This document shows positions 34,972 to 48,258 of a stretch of 64,000 nt of DNA, piece by piece. Where the stretch lies: assembly GCA_004335835.1 (NCBI GenBank), contig RWJK01001852.1:1-64000 (forward strand), written 5' to 3'. The translations under genes and the position numbers were made by a program. The DNA is from Scenedesmus sp. ARA3. Taxonomy: Eukaryota; Chlorophyta; Chlorophyceae; Sphaeropleales; Scenedesmaceae. Position 1 is the first letter of the stretch, and each line of letters opens with the position of its first letter. The notes below the pieces were generated by a model that was given only the letters and a program-made list of their open reading frames with translations, was not told the origin of the DNA and did not search any database.

Positions 34972-36248
34972 ATGTCCAGGCTTCCTGCAAGCATGCATGC
35001 GGGCTCTGTGCAGCATTCGGTGCCGCAAATAGCCGTAACAGGGGCTATCCCATCTATCCGACGTCGTGCTGTCATCAATCGAGGCCTTTTGGTGCAGGCA
35101 TTGGCCCAGCAGTACAACCTTCCACTGAGCAGTTGTGTTGCCAGATTGCAACTGCCTCAGCAGCCAACCCCATGCAGCAAGCACAGAGGAAACAAGGTTA
35201 TTGGCTGCTGTACATCAAATGCAGCCAGCGCAGGCGTAGAAGCAGCAGCAGAAGCAGCGCAGCAGCAGCAAGAGCAGCAGCAGCCCAGCAGCATGCACCT
35301 AGTGATAGACGTAGATGCATCTGAGGAGGGAAATGGCAATGGCTCCAGCAGCAAACAGCCTGCTGTTGTCATCAAGACGCTGACATCAGCAGAAGAGCTG
35401 CAGGCAGTGGCACGGCTCAGGGCAGAAGCATACTATGCGGTAAGCAGACTCACCTCATTTGCTGTGCTACCACCATGCACTGTCCTTGGGTGACAGCAGC
35501 GTACATGGCTTGAATGGTGTGTGTATTGTTATTAAGCATGTATGTTATTTACCATCTCACCGGACAGCTTCAGGGCTGTTAGCGGGCGTAGGAGGTGCCT
35601 CTTGAAGCTGCTTTGCCTTGCACACTAACGTCCATCTTCCACTGCTGTGCACGTCGAAATTGTTGTCTGGCTGCACTTGCATGCTTGCAGGAGGACCGCA
35701 GCCGCTTACCTGCCAGCTTTAAGAAGCAGTTTGCGGCACAAACTAGCATACCCTCCTGCTGCCCAAACACCTTCCTGGTTGTTTGACTTGCTGGCTGCCT
35801 GCATGTTTGCAGGAGGATCGCAGCCGCTTTGCTGACAGCTTCAAGAAGCAGTTTGCGGCGCAGGAGGTGGAGTCGCTGCGCAGCCGCACCTCAGGCAGCA
35901 ACGGCAGGCCGCAGATGAGCGCATGCCTGGTGCGTGTGCAGGGCTGAGGGGTGTTGTGCTGAATCTGGCTGTCATGGGCCGTGGCCCGTTCGGCAGCGCT
36001 GGTGACACATCGGATAGCCTGTGTTACGCCCGTTGGTGTTGGCGCATGCGCTCGGTGGCTCAGTGCTGCCTTGCCTGTTTGCACTGCTGTGGGCTGGCCT
36101 TCTGACATGCCTGCGCAATGTATCACTGCTCACATACGCTGCTCGGTTGCAGCTGTTTATGTGCATCTGCGCGCATGGTGGGCCGCATGTTGGCTACTTG
36201 CCGCCCGGTGCTGTGACCGTCGGCTATGACTGCTGCTGCTGCTGCTGC

Positions 36249-36287
<39 letters not shown>

Positions 36288-37426
36288 AGGTGGCGCTGCA
36301 GCCTGACAGCAGCAAGGTTCTGGGCTGCATTGACATCCGGCTGCCGCAGACAGCAACAGGCACGCGTGCGCTAGGTGCGCTTGGCACAACAGCAAGGCTT
36401 CGAACGCAACATAGTCGCCAGCACCCACCACCACCAGCAGCAGCAGCAGCAGCAGCAGCATAGCCGCCGGCGGCAGCACCAGCAGCAGCAACTCGGTGCT
36501 AGAGGCTGTGATGGCAACATCAAAGGCAGGTACTGGCGCGAATCGGACATGCCCAGAGGCTGCATATTCTTATATGCTGTTGTATTGCTGACACGCCGCT
36601 GCAGCCGCTTGTATGCTGCTTCAAGTAGCCCCTGTGCCCCTGTGCTCCTGAGATGCTCATCTTGCGCCTGTTGGTGAAAGTCTGGATCCCTTGGTGGCTG
36701 TTGCTGCTGCTGCTGCTGCTGCGTGCGTTTAACTGCTGCCAGGTGTTCCTGAGGACGATGCAGCAGGCTGCTACCTGCTCAATGTGGTGGTCAGCGAAGA
36801 CTGGAGGGGCCAGGGCATCGGCAAGGCGCTCATGGCTGCAGCCATGGCACAAGCTGTTCATGTGTGGGGCGCGCAGCGGCTGTACACACATGTGGAGGCA
36901 GACAATGAGGTGCGGCGCAAATGGGGAGCTGTTGCTGTTTCTGGCTGTGTGTGCCCAAGGCAGCGTGGGTTGCAAGGTAGCTTTGCAAGGTAGCTTTGCT
37001 GCTTTTCCTAGCAACACAGGTGCCTGCCCTTTCAACGTGAGAGCATACAGCTGTCAACATGCATCGGCCACCCTGCATGCGACATATTGACACAGGGGGT
37101 TGCGTTTAGGTGCATGTAGGCAGTCTAGCGACGCGTTCTGATGAAAATATGCCTGACTACATGTGTGCTGCTGTGCGGCATGTGTGCTTCTGCCATGTTT
37201 CGTGTGTGCTGCTGCTGCTGCTGCTGTGCAGGTTGCCAGTGGGCTGTACAAGAGCTGCGGTTTCCGTGAGCACAGCAGCGAGGAAAAATACGCCAACACG
37301 CTGTCACTGGGTGAGGAGCATGCAGCAATAAAGGCTGTTGGGCCGCCCCCTGCTGCCGTCCCCTGCTGCTGCTTCACATGTGGCGACTGTACACGACATC
37401 CTTCAATCATGCACCTGTGCTGCTGA
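34972..37426 (+). CDS. GNAT-family N-acetyltransferase, probably organelle-targeted
   Basis: Predicted 343 residues from five exons: 34972-35439, 35813-35929, 36290-36374, 36743-36909, 37232-37426, with consistent phases. The N-terminal 60 residues hold Ser, Ala and Arg and few acids, compatible with a chloroplast transit peptide; a Gln-rich stretch follows. The fold starts at VIKTLTSAEELQAVARLRAE. Acetyl-CoA motif A is LLNVVVSEDWRGQGIGKAL (R245-G246-Q247-G248-I249-G250), and VASGLYKSCGFRE is the usual C-terminal motif B. Family members acetylate protein N termini, lysines or small amines; the substrate cannot be told. The last 40 residues are Cys/Pro-rich and unlike the family. Exon 2 has an upstream acceptor-side copy, and CTG tracts precede exons 3, 4 and 5. 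Confidence 0.85.
35682..35745 (+). repeat. Acceptor-side copy of GNAT exon 2
   Basis: Repeats acceptor and ED(R)SR, SFKKQFAAQ codons, about 124 bases upstream of the intact exon at 35813. Confidence 0.92.
36231..36289 (+). repeat. (CTG)n tract ending in the acceptor of GNAT exon 3
   Basis: About 19 triplets with one CCG run into the CAG acceptor. The next intron holds (CAG)n at 36437-36460 and (CTG)n at 36700-36720 in that order. Confidence 0.92.
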
Positions 37427-37478
37427 GCTGTCGTTTTCTGCTCCAGGCTGAGTTTTCACGTTTAGCACGGTGCTGCTG

Positions 37479-37483
37479 TGTAA
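37479..37483 (+). terminator. TGTAA poly(A) signal candidate for GNAT
   Basis: TGTAA lies 53 bases after the GNAT stop codon. Confidence 0.45.
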
Positions 37484-37594
37484 CTGCTCTGTATGCCGCC
37501 TGCCCACACGCTCTCTCTCTCAACAGCTGCTGTTGTGCCTGCTGCTGACGTGGCACATGCAGGGCGGCTGGTGCTTCTCATGGCGGCAGCAGCT

Positions 37595-37745
37595 GACGCG
37601 CCGGCAGTGCAAGACACGCTGTTCGCGCAGCAAGCATAGGCAGCATGAGCTAGTACAGCTTGCCCGTAGCAGCAGCAGCAGCAGCAGTGCAGGACACGCT
37701 GTTCGTGCAGCAGACATTGGCAGCGTGAGCTGTCACAGCTTGTCC

Positions 37746-37777
<32 letters not shown>

Positions 37778-37975
37778 GCAAGAAACGCTGTTTGCGTAAC
37801 AGGTGCAGGCAGCTTGAGCTGTCACAGCTTGTAGATAGCAGCAGCAGCAGCAGCAGCAGCAGTGCAGGACACGCTGTTTGCGCAACAGACATAGGCAGTG
37901 TGAGCTGGCACAGCTCTTCCCCAGCAGCAGCAGCAGCAGCAGCAGTGCAGGAGATACCTCCTACGCAGGAAGTGT
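37595..37975. repeat. Minisatellite, (CAG)n plus about 60 bases, four to five units
   Basis: Each unit has (CAG)4-9, then GTGCAGGACACGCTGTT, then a GCAGACAT and GAGCT..CACAGCTT segment. Units begin near 37590, 37670, 37752, 37840 and 37922. CAG number varies from unit to unit. Confidence 0.9.
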
Positions 37976-38875
37976 AAGCAGCTGGAGCTAGCGCGCGCAT
38001 CAGCCGACGCGGCGGTTGCAACATGGTTTGTGACAGCTGACAACTGATTGTGCAACGTGGCATGCTGAAGGGTACCTACTGGCTTTGAGGTTGTGCTTGG
38101 CCAAGGGCTAGTACTGTACGTACTTGGTTTTTTGCGACTTTGACTTTGTCGATTGTATTGTGAAGTTCACCAGGCACCATGCATGCTGGATTTGTGCGTA
38201 TGGATCAAAGGGAGTGTGCTGTTTCGGTGTGCAGTTTATATTGTCCTTTGATGCGTGAAAGTTGTGAACATGTGGAGCAATGCGTTTGCCACATCTCCTG
38301 AAGGCAGCAAGGAAGGGCCTGCACTGCAGGAACTGGGAATTGCAACCACTGCAGGAGACTGGTTGTGCACTGCTGTTCAAGCTTAAGCCACAAAATGGTG
38401 TGGTTTAAGATTCAATTGTTGTTGCCGAAGCATGCGCAGCTGATCTTCCGTGCCTTGAATGCTTGAACACGTTGGCAAGTGTTGTCAGACTGTACGAAAC
38501 GCCGGTCACCAACCTATGCAGGTGAACGTTGGGCAAATAACGACCGTGAAAGTACAATTTCGAAGTTTTGTGCACGCTTGAAAACACCTGCATTCACAAA
38601 AGCCTCGCTAACTGTTGCTGTTGAATCGGCCGGGATGCCACCCCGTGCTCATCACTGAACACCAACAAGCAAATTGTGAGTCTTGAAAAGGATTGATGAA
38701 AGCGGATGCGACAGCATCGGCAGCTTGTCAGTAGCGCTTGTCATAACACGCGAGATAATGACCAGATCTCGGAATTCTCGAGCACTCTTACCTCCGACAC
38801 CACTTTCTGAAGCTCACATCTGATCCCTGCATACCCACTTGACCCTTTATTGCATCGATCACAGTCACAGCAGCC

Positions 38876-41579
<2,704 letters not shown>

Positions 41580-43640
41580 ACATGTTACATAACATGTTAG
41601 TGACATGTTACCAAGGCTCTAGCTGGCTGTCCTGCAGCTGCAGGTGGTTGGGTAGGGTGTGGGTGCAGCAGCGACTTCGTGTGGTCACGCACGGTGGGTT
41701 GCTGTGCACAACACAGTGCACTTTTGTGCCTGCAGCTGCAGGTGCAACGTCTGTGTTGGGTATTTGACCGAAGGTCTGCGGCAGGTTTGGCTGTGCGTGA
41801 GCAGGGTGTTTGCAGCAGAGTATGGGTGCCAGACTGCGCCTGCAGGATGATGGAGCGGTGTGAAACGCACAGCACAAGCTGGGGTGCGCTGATGCTGCGA
41901 GTTGGGCTGCTGCTGCCGCCATGTGCATGGCAGCAGCCTAGCAGCAGCAGCAGCAGTGTGCATGTTGGCAATTCAACTGCAGCCCATTGGCTGCAGTTTT
42001 GGGTGTCATGTGCAGCAGCAGCGGTGTGGCGGCTTGCATGAGTGGAGTATGTTGATGGCAGATCATGCTGTGCTGTTTGGCAGCTGGTTGATGAAGACGA
42101 TGATGATAAGGAGCAGCAGCAGCAGGGCCTTTTTGAGCGATTTGGTGAGCAGCGGCTGCTGAAAGAGACAGACAAAGCTGAGCAACACAGCCCGCTGCGT
42201 GTGCGTGCTTGTGCGAGTATGTACCACCACATAGGAGTGTGTCCTGATAATTTGTAAACAACACGGGACGGCGAAAAAGTTGTTGTATGGCATGTTTGTG
42301 TGTAGGTCTGCCACATGTTTGCATTATACATCTGCCTATGGGGGCTGGTGTGGTTTGGGGTTTCTAGGGCTTGGGCCTTGTTTGCGCTTTTGCTCGACCT
42401 AGCAGCGGCGGGGAGTCGTGCATGTGTGTGCGAACTGCAAGAACTGTGTCAATCTACACCTGTGGCACCCGCAAGAGATCTGGGAGCATGGCTTTTCTGC
42501 TGATGGCTGGCAGTAATGGCTGACAAACCGCAGAACTTTTGCAGATTGTTGTGGTTCAGAGGCCCAGGGTTTTGTCCCCTGCCCACCCACCAAAGTCACA
42601 CAGCCCAAACAGCACGCAGGCCATGCTTTACACCCAGACTCATTTTTGTTGTGATTGGCTCGTTGCAGTTTGTCTACATGGTAGATCACAGTATGCCGCT
42701 TTTGCATGGCAGCTGGCGGCTTCGCAGCAGCTGCTGTTAGTAGCAGTCAGCAGCATTGGTCAGGAGGGACCCTGCCCGCCGATATAGCAGGGTGCGTCCC
42801 TCACCCTTTGACAGGGGGCAGGCCTGTCCAGTGCTGCTGTTGTTACTAACAGTGTTACATTGTTACTTTGTACGGCAGCTGGCAGCAGCAGAGAACGGTG
42901 CAGCCGCAGCATTGTGCTTCGAGGTGCGATGGCGCAGTGTTGCTGCTGGATTCAGCAGGTACGATCTGCTGTGCTGCTGCTCTCGGTATCAGGGCATCTG
43001 TGCAGCACTTCCTGTTTTGGCATGTTGGCAAACAGTTGTCGACTGCTCACGCGCATGTGTGGGGCGAGTCTGCATGCCTCCTGCTGCCTCAGCAGCAGCT
43101 CCACCTGGATGCTGCTGAGGCAGGCTGGGAGGCTCTCATGCCGTTATCGTGCGACTGAGCTGGCTGATCCTTGTGGTAACACTGCGTCCGGACCAAGGGC
43201 AAACTTGCGGGTAAACGCTTACGGAGCTGCTGCAGCTGACCTTGGCGCGTGTGGTTCACAGTTCATGCTGCAGTGTACTCTGATCACAATCGCTGCATTG
43301 ATGCAAAGTTGCATTGTAAAAAGTAGTTGCAGGTATCACCTGCTCAGCTGCACCTGCGCAGCTGCCCATTCAACCAGCAGGTCCAGCGTTAAGAGTTGCA
43401 ATACTATCACAGCTAGTGGCTGTGCAGCACAAACTCAACAAAACCTAGGCAAATCACAGCAGGTCCGGATGGTGGTTCAGGCGTACGCTCACAAAGTGGG
43501 CAAACCCCGCTACGGCACTGCCGCCCCCACAGCACGACATGTAGATTGGGGTGACAAAGTCATCAGCTGCTGCATGCCCCCACAAACTTTACTCTTGAAG
43601 AGCCACTCAACCCTCAGCTAGCTTCACCGCGATTCCGATC
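41580..43640. other. POR 3' region and intergenic DNA
   Basis: No exon chain recognised. TGTAA at 42253-42257 could end a long POR transcript; an earlier unseen signal is possible. An acidic frame at 42084-42257 (VDEDDDDKEQQQQ) has no motif. Short CTGCAGCTGCAGGT pieces recur near 41633, 41642, 41733 and 41843. Confidence 0.45.
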
Positions 43641-44260
43641 TGCGCCCTGCTCCGGCTACGGCGCTGCTGCCTGGCCAGCCAGCTGGACACGATCGTCTGC
43701 TGGCCCTGCTGCTGCTGCTGCTGCCAGCCGCCGCTTTAAGTCTTGTGCGCGCACTTGTGCTGCTGCCAGCTACGGCGCTGCTGCCCGGCCAGCCAGCTGC
43801 ACACGATCTGCTGNNNNNNNNNNNNNNNNNNNNNNNNNNNNNNNNNNNNNNNNNNNNNNNNNNNNNNNNNNNNNNNNNNNNNNNNNNNNNNNNNNNNNNN
43901 NNNNNNNNNNNNNNNNNNNNNNNNNNNNNNNNNNNNNNNNNNNNNNNNNNNNNNNNNNNNNNNNNNNNNNNNNNNNNNNNNNNCCAGCTGGACACAAGCT
44001 GCTGCTGGCCCTGCTGCTGCTGCTGCTGCTGCCAGCCGCCGCTTCAGGTCATGTGCGCGCAATTGTGCTGCTGCCAGCTACGGCGCTGCTGCCCGGCCAG
44101 CCAGCTGCACACAAGCTGCTGCTGGCCCTGCTGCTGCTGCTGCCAGCCGCCGCTTCAAGTCACGTGCACGCACTTGTGCTGCTGCCAGCTGGCGGCACAG
44201 ATCAACCGCACGCACTGCTGCTGCTGCCAGCTGCTGCTCCAGCCCAGCCAGGCGGGCCTG
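43641..44260. repeat. Minisatellite of about 111-114 bases containing CTG runs, with gap
   Basis: Units contain GGCCAGCCAGCTG(G/C)ACAC, then CTGCTGGCC(CTG)n CCAGCCGCCGCTT, then GCGCGCACTTGTGCTGCTGC. Copies start near 43672, 43786, 43984 and 44095, and degenerate to the right. The N run 43814-43983 lies within. The array is downstream of the F-box gene. Confidence 0.9.
43814..43983. other. Assembly gap (170 N) inside minisatellite
   Basis: Both sides carry the same repeat, so the gap is very likely a collapsed or unresolved array of it. Confidence 0.95.
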
Positions 44261-44338
44261 GCTGCCTGCGGTGCATGTGCAAACAACACAGCAGAGGCGT
44301 GTGAGCTCGTATCAAGATGTGCTTGCTGCTGGCAATTA

Positions 44339-47249
44339 CTACGCATGGTCAGCTGCTGCTCCAGCCCAGCCATGCGGTACTGGCTGCCTGCGGTGCATGA
44401 GTGAACAGCACAGCAGACCAGCCTGACAACGCAGGTGCTGCTGCTGGAAGCCACGTAACACATCAGCCACTAGAAACGCACAGGGGTCCAGCCAACTTGA
44501 AGTGCAAAACCAGGGTGTCACACACAGTGCTGCCATGCTACAGACACCAGCGTTGGAAGTTGCAATGCTAGGCCTACAGCTGGTTGTCTGCGACAGTTTT
44601 GCTGGAAGCACTGTAAGTCATGTTGGGCACAGCTGTGGCCTGTGCACAGCTGTGGCCTGTGCACAGCTGTGGCCTGTGCACAGCTGTGGCCTGCTCTCAC
44701 CTGCCTGCAGCGCAGTCAGCTGCTCCGAAGCCAGCTGCTCTGATGCTAGCTGCTCTGATGCTAGCTCCAATGCCTGCTCTGATGCCTGCTGCTGCGATGA
44801 CTGCTCTGATGACTGCTCTGATGACTGCTGCTCTGATGCCTGCTGCTCTGATGCCTGCGATGCATGCTGCTCTGATGACTGATCTGATGCCTGCTCCGTT
44901 GCCTGCTCCGATGCTTGCTCAGACGCCTGCTCTGATGACTGCTCTGATGACCGCTCAGCTGCCTGCTCAGCTGCGTGTTGCTCCGATGCCAGATCCAATG
45001 CCTGCTGCTCTGATGCCAGCTGCTCCAAAGCCAACTGCCCGCAGCTCTTGCTGCGCACACAGCGGCGCAGCAGCTGCAGCCACACAGGCGACAGCGAGTC
45101 CTGCACAGCAGACGCGGCAGGTGAAACACCAGTTGGCAGCAGACAGTACCTTTTGGTACATGGCATTCAAGAAACACCAAGGCCTGTAGTGCCTGTCATA
45201 ATGCAGGCTATACAGCAACAGAATAGGCGTGGCACTGTCAACATGCAGCAGTGGTGGCACCACAGTGTGCAGTGCGTGTGCTGAGCTGCATGTGTATGCT
45301 GCAAGCCTTGGTAGCTATGAATTGTTGCCACAAAAGCAACACGTGAGTCTGGCAACAACGTTGTGCAGAACCAAAGCATGTATGCAGGATGTGACGCACA
45401 TGCACCATTTGATGCACTTGCACCATGTGACGCATGTGCACACCACGTGCGCATATGCACACCATGTGACGCATACACATATCATGTTACGCACATGCGC
45501 CCTGCGACGCCGGATCCGCCCCCATGCCCAGAGCGCAAAACAAACAAAGAGCGCAAAACAAACAAAGAGTGCAACTGCACAGCGCACCTGCTGCTGCAGC
45601 TCCAGGCTTCTACCATACTCGCCGTAGTTGTCAGTCCTGTGGGGCGAAAAGCGTTCTGACATTCCGTAGCTGATGCCACAGCGACCAACTGCAAGCTGTG
45701 TCAGCTGCCGCAGGCCAGTAAGTGCCAGCAAGCCCCTGTCAGTGAACTGCTTGGCCGAAAAAACACCCAAGCGCTGCAGCCCGCTCAGCTGCGACAGCAC
45801 CTCTTTTGTCACGTCATCAGTCACAACCTCTCCACCGACACACAACTCTCTCAGCGCAGTCAGCTGCAGCAGCGGGCTCAAGTCCACGCCTGCATCCACC
45901 ATCCCAGCCAGATGCAGCTGCTCCAATGCAGGATAGCAGATCACCAGCTTAGCTATTCTGCCATCACCCAGGCACTTGCCCCAATCTGACATGGGGCATG
46001 CATATCGCTCAGAACCATCCCAATTCCTTGCATATGCATTTCTAGGTGGCCCCAGCACTAGCTGCTTCAGCTGCGGCAACTGCTGCCCAGCTGCAAACAG
46101 GTGCTGCCCGTAACCAGCACGCAGGATGCCAACTGTTTCCCGCCTCCACTCATCCAAAGGTCCCTCTAACGACAGTTCAAGCCGTGTAAGATGCAGCGAC
46201 AGCTGCAGCAGCGCCGAATACCGTGCATCACTCGCAGGCATTGGCTCCAAGTCTTTGCTGCTGTTGGTGATGATCAGGCTCTCCAAGCAAGGCAGTGCAG
46301 GCAGCACGCGTGCCAGTGTGGGCAGTGCATCGCTTGACAGCAGGCCGTGCATGTGCAGCACACGCAGCTGCTGCATGCTGCTGCAGAAATCCGGCAGCAC
46401 TGTACCAGTGCACGCAACTACGTAACCATAACCGTAACGTCGCACAGTGCGCAACTCCAAGTGCTGCAAGTTTGTGAGTACTGCCAAGTCGGGGCACGTG
46501 CTGCTGCTCAGCTCCTGACCGCCCCACATCAGTTCAAGCTTTGTCAGTGACTGCGGCAGCCGCAGCAGTGACTTAAACGAGCTGATGACACCATACACTG
46601 TCAGCTCCTGCAGCTGCTGCAAGCAGTCAAACATCGCGACTGCTCCCTGTGGCAGTGTCTCCACATCCACCACTAGTCGCGTCAGCTGTGTTAGGCTGCA
46701 AAGGCAGTACTGCATCTCCTGCCACAGGTTTTTCGCGCCTCGTGGGAACTTGCTGAGCTGTAATTCCTGCAGCCCAGTTAGCGCTGACAGCCCACGCACC
46801 CCAGAACGCAGTTCGACCCCTTCCAGCACCAAAGAAGTGAGGCTGGTGAGGCAGGACACTGCTATCCGGTAGTTCTCTGTCTTGTCGACTGACAGCCGGC
46901 ACCTGAACAACCCCAGCTTCTGGAGCTGCTGCAGCTGCGGCGCAGGCAGCGGCAGGACTGCTGCATCACTGCGGTAATGAATGTGGCTGTGGGCGTCCGC
47001 CACCACAAGCTCTTTTACTGCTGCTGCTGCTTCATGCTGAATCAGCCACTCCCTCAAGCTATCCATTTTGAGCTCGGAGAGAGGCTGGGAGGTGGGAGCT
47101 AGCCTGATAGCACTGCTGGCTGCTACTGCTGCTGCTCGCCAGGCTCTGCAGACCAGGCTGCAGGAACCCAGCCGCTGCTGCAGGTCCACATGCCGCAGCA
47201 CATGGACCACAAGCTCCCCTGGCAGGTGCGGCAGGGGCCTGTTTGGCAT
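44339..47249 (-). CDS. F-box / leucine-rich repeat protein with Ala-Ser-Glu-Gln repeat tail
   Basis: Predicted 777 residues from three exons: 47249-45588, 45100-44701, 44610-44339. The start is a true ATG. The F-box is at the very N terminus (LPHLPGELVVHVLRHVDLQQ, CSLVCRAWRAA). Then come about 15 irregular LRRs of the FBXL type (LTSLVLEGVELRSG, LTRLVVDVETLP, ALEQLHLAGM, LTQLAVGRCGI). F-box proteins link SKP1-cullin E3 ligases to substrates, and the LRRs would bind the substrate. Exon 2 gives a coil followed by about 90 residues built from repeats of (A)SEQ, encoded by 9- and 12-base DNA repeats. Exon 1 is 1662 bases without intron, unlike neighbours. The third exon is supported only by phase and splice sites. 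Confidence 0.8.
44636..44697. repeat. Tandem repeat, unit 17 bases
   Basis: CACAGCTGTGGCCTGTG repeats between three and four times inside intron 2 of the F-box gene, right beside the exon 2 donor. Confidence 0.95.
44715..45020 (-). repeat. Coding repeat for Ser-Glu-Gln / Ala-Ser-Glu-Gln units
   Basis: TCAGAGCAG and GCATCAGAGCAG units (sense strand) recur over 300 bases in F-box exon 2. The frame is kept throughout despite many unit-length changes, which suggests selection on the protein. Confidence 0.9.
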
Positions 47250-48143
47250 CTGGGAGCAGCAAGAACAGTAATAGGCAGCAGATGGTCTGGGTCAACAGCT
47301 GCAGGCCGCGTAGCATATACCAGGCGCTCGCTCCTGCAAAGGTCTTATGTCGTGGAGGACACTGCCAGGATTCTGCAAGCCTGCTGCTGTCATGACGGTC
47401 ATCACAATGCTAGCAACGGCCATAATGATCCCTTACAACGTATGTGTTGCTTATGAACGGAGAGGGTGCACAACGAACGCTCATACATGCCAGCTGTGTC
47501 CATTGCTCTGTGTGCTGCTCTGCAGTGCTGCTGCTGTGTGCTAGCGTTCATCAGCAGACCAATGCCGCACCTGGCACTGCAGCTCCATGCTCTCAATGAT
47601 ACAGCTCAAAACCGAGCTAATTCACGGCAAACAGTTGTGATGACAGAGGGATCCACGCCCGCGTGTTCACCGAAAACAGATGAACTGGAACAATCGCAGC
47701 GTTCAAACAGAATGCACTGCACTTTGAACGTTCAGCTTGTGTTATGTATTTGTCAAGGGTGCGAGTTGCTCACGGGTGCATTGTGCACGAGGCAGCTCGA
47801 CTGGTAACATTGTTACAACGCATTCAAATTTTTATCCCACCCATGACAGCAAAGAAGGCAGAGCAGGGCGCCCCAGCCCGCTGTTCTACGGTGGTATGGC
47901 ACTTCAAGCCAGCATCATAACTCAGTCTGCTGCACACTCGCAGCCACCAGTTGTATCAGCACAGTGCAGCCTGCATTAGCTGGTAGCAGCCACCGGCTGG
48001 CAGCGCGCGCGTCTGCTCCACCTTTGTGCAATCGTGCCAATCGAAGTTCAAGCCACAACAACCTGACCAGGCGCGTACGCAGCTGCAGCTACAACCACCC
48101 GTTGCTGCCTGACTTATCGCACCCGCTGCAGCACCCCCAGAGG
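47250..48143. other. Intergenic region upstream of the F-box gene
   Basis: No exon recognised on either strand. It holds the F-box promoter (right of 47249) and the 3' flank of the fucosyltransferase (left of 48144). Confidence 0.5.
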
Positions 48144-48204
48144 CTATACCAAGCCACCCGGCGTAGCGGCTGCAGCCACAGCAGCGCCAACATCAGCCCC
48201 GTTT

Positions 48205-48258
<54 letters not shown>

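Larger units (their letters stand above)
37427..38875. other. Intergenic region between GNAT and POR
   Basis: The first 550 bases hold a CAG-containing minisatellite. From 38000 to 38875 the sequence is less repetitive and no exon is seen; the part nearest 38876 should contain the POR promoter and 5' leader. Confidence 0.5.

Noticed and set aside
36123..36491. Minus-strand frame with polyalanine
   Set aside because: Reads the CTG tract and exon 3 of GNAT in reverse.
42860..43621. 253-codon plus-strand frame after POR
   Set aside because: No ATG near its start, no motif, Cys/Ser-rich composition typical of chance frames here.
44620..45189. Plus-strand frame of Ala-Leu-Met repeats
   Set aside because: Antisense of the coding (A)SEQ repeat in the F-box gene, which has an F-box and LRRs in the sense frame.
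45363..45660. Degenerate ATG-rich direct repeats (CATGTGACGCATGTGCAC type) as a gene start
   Set aside because: Lies in F-box intron 1 and has no motif; a degenerate minisatellite is the simpler reading.
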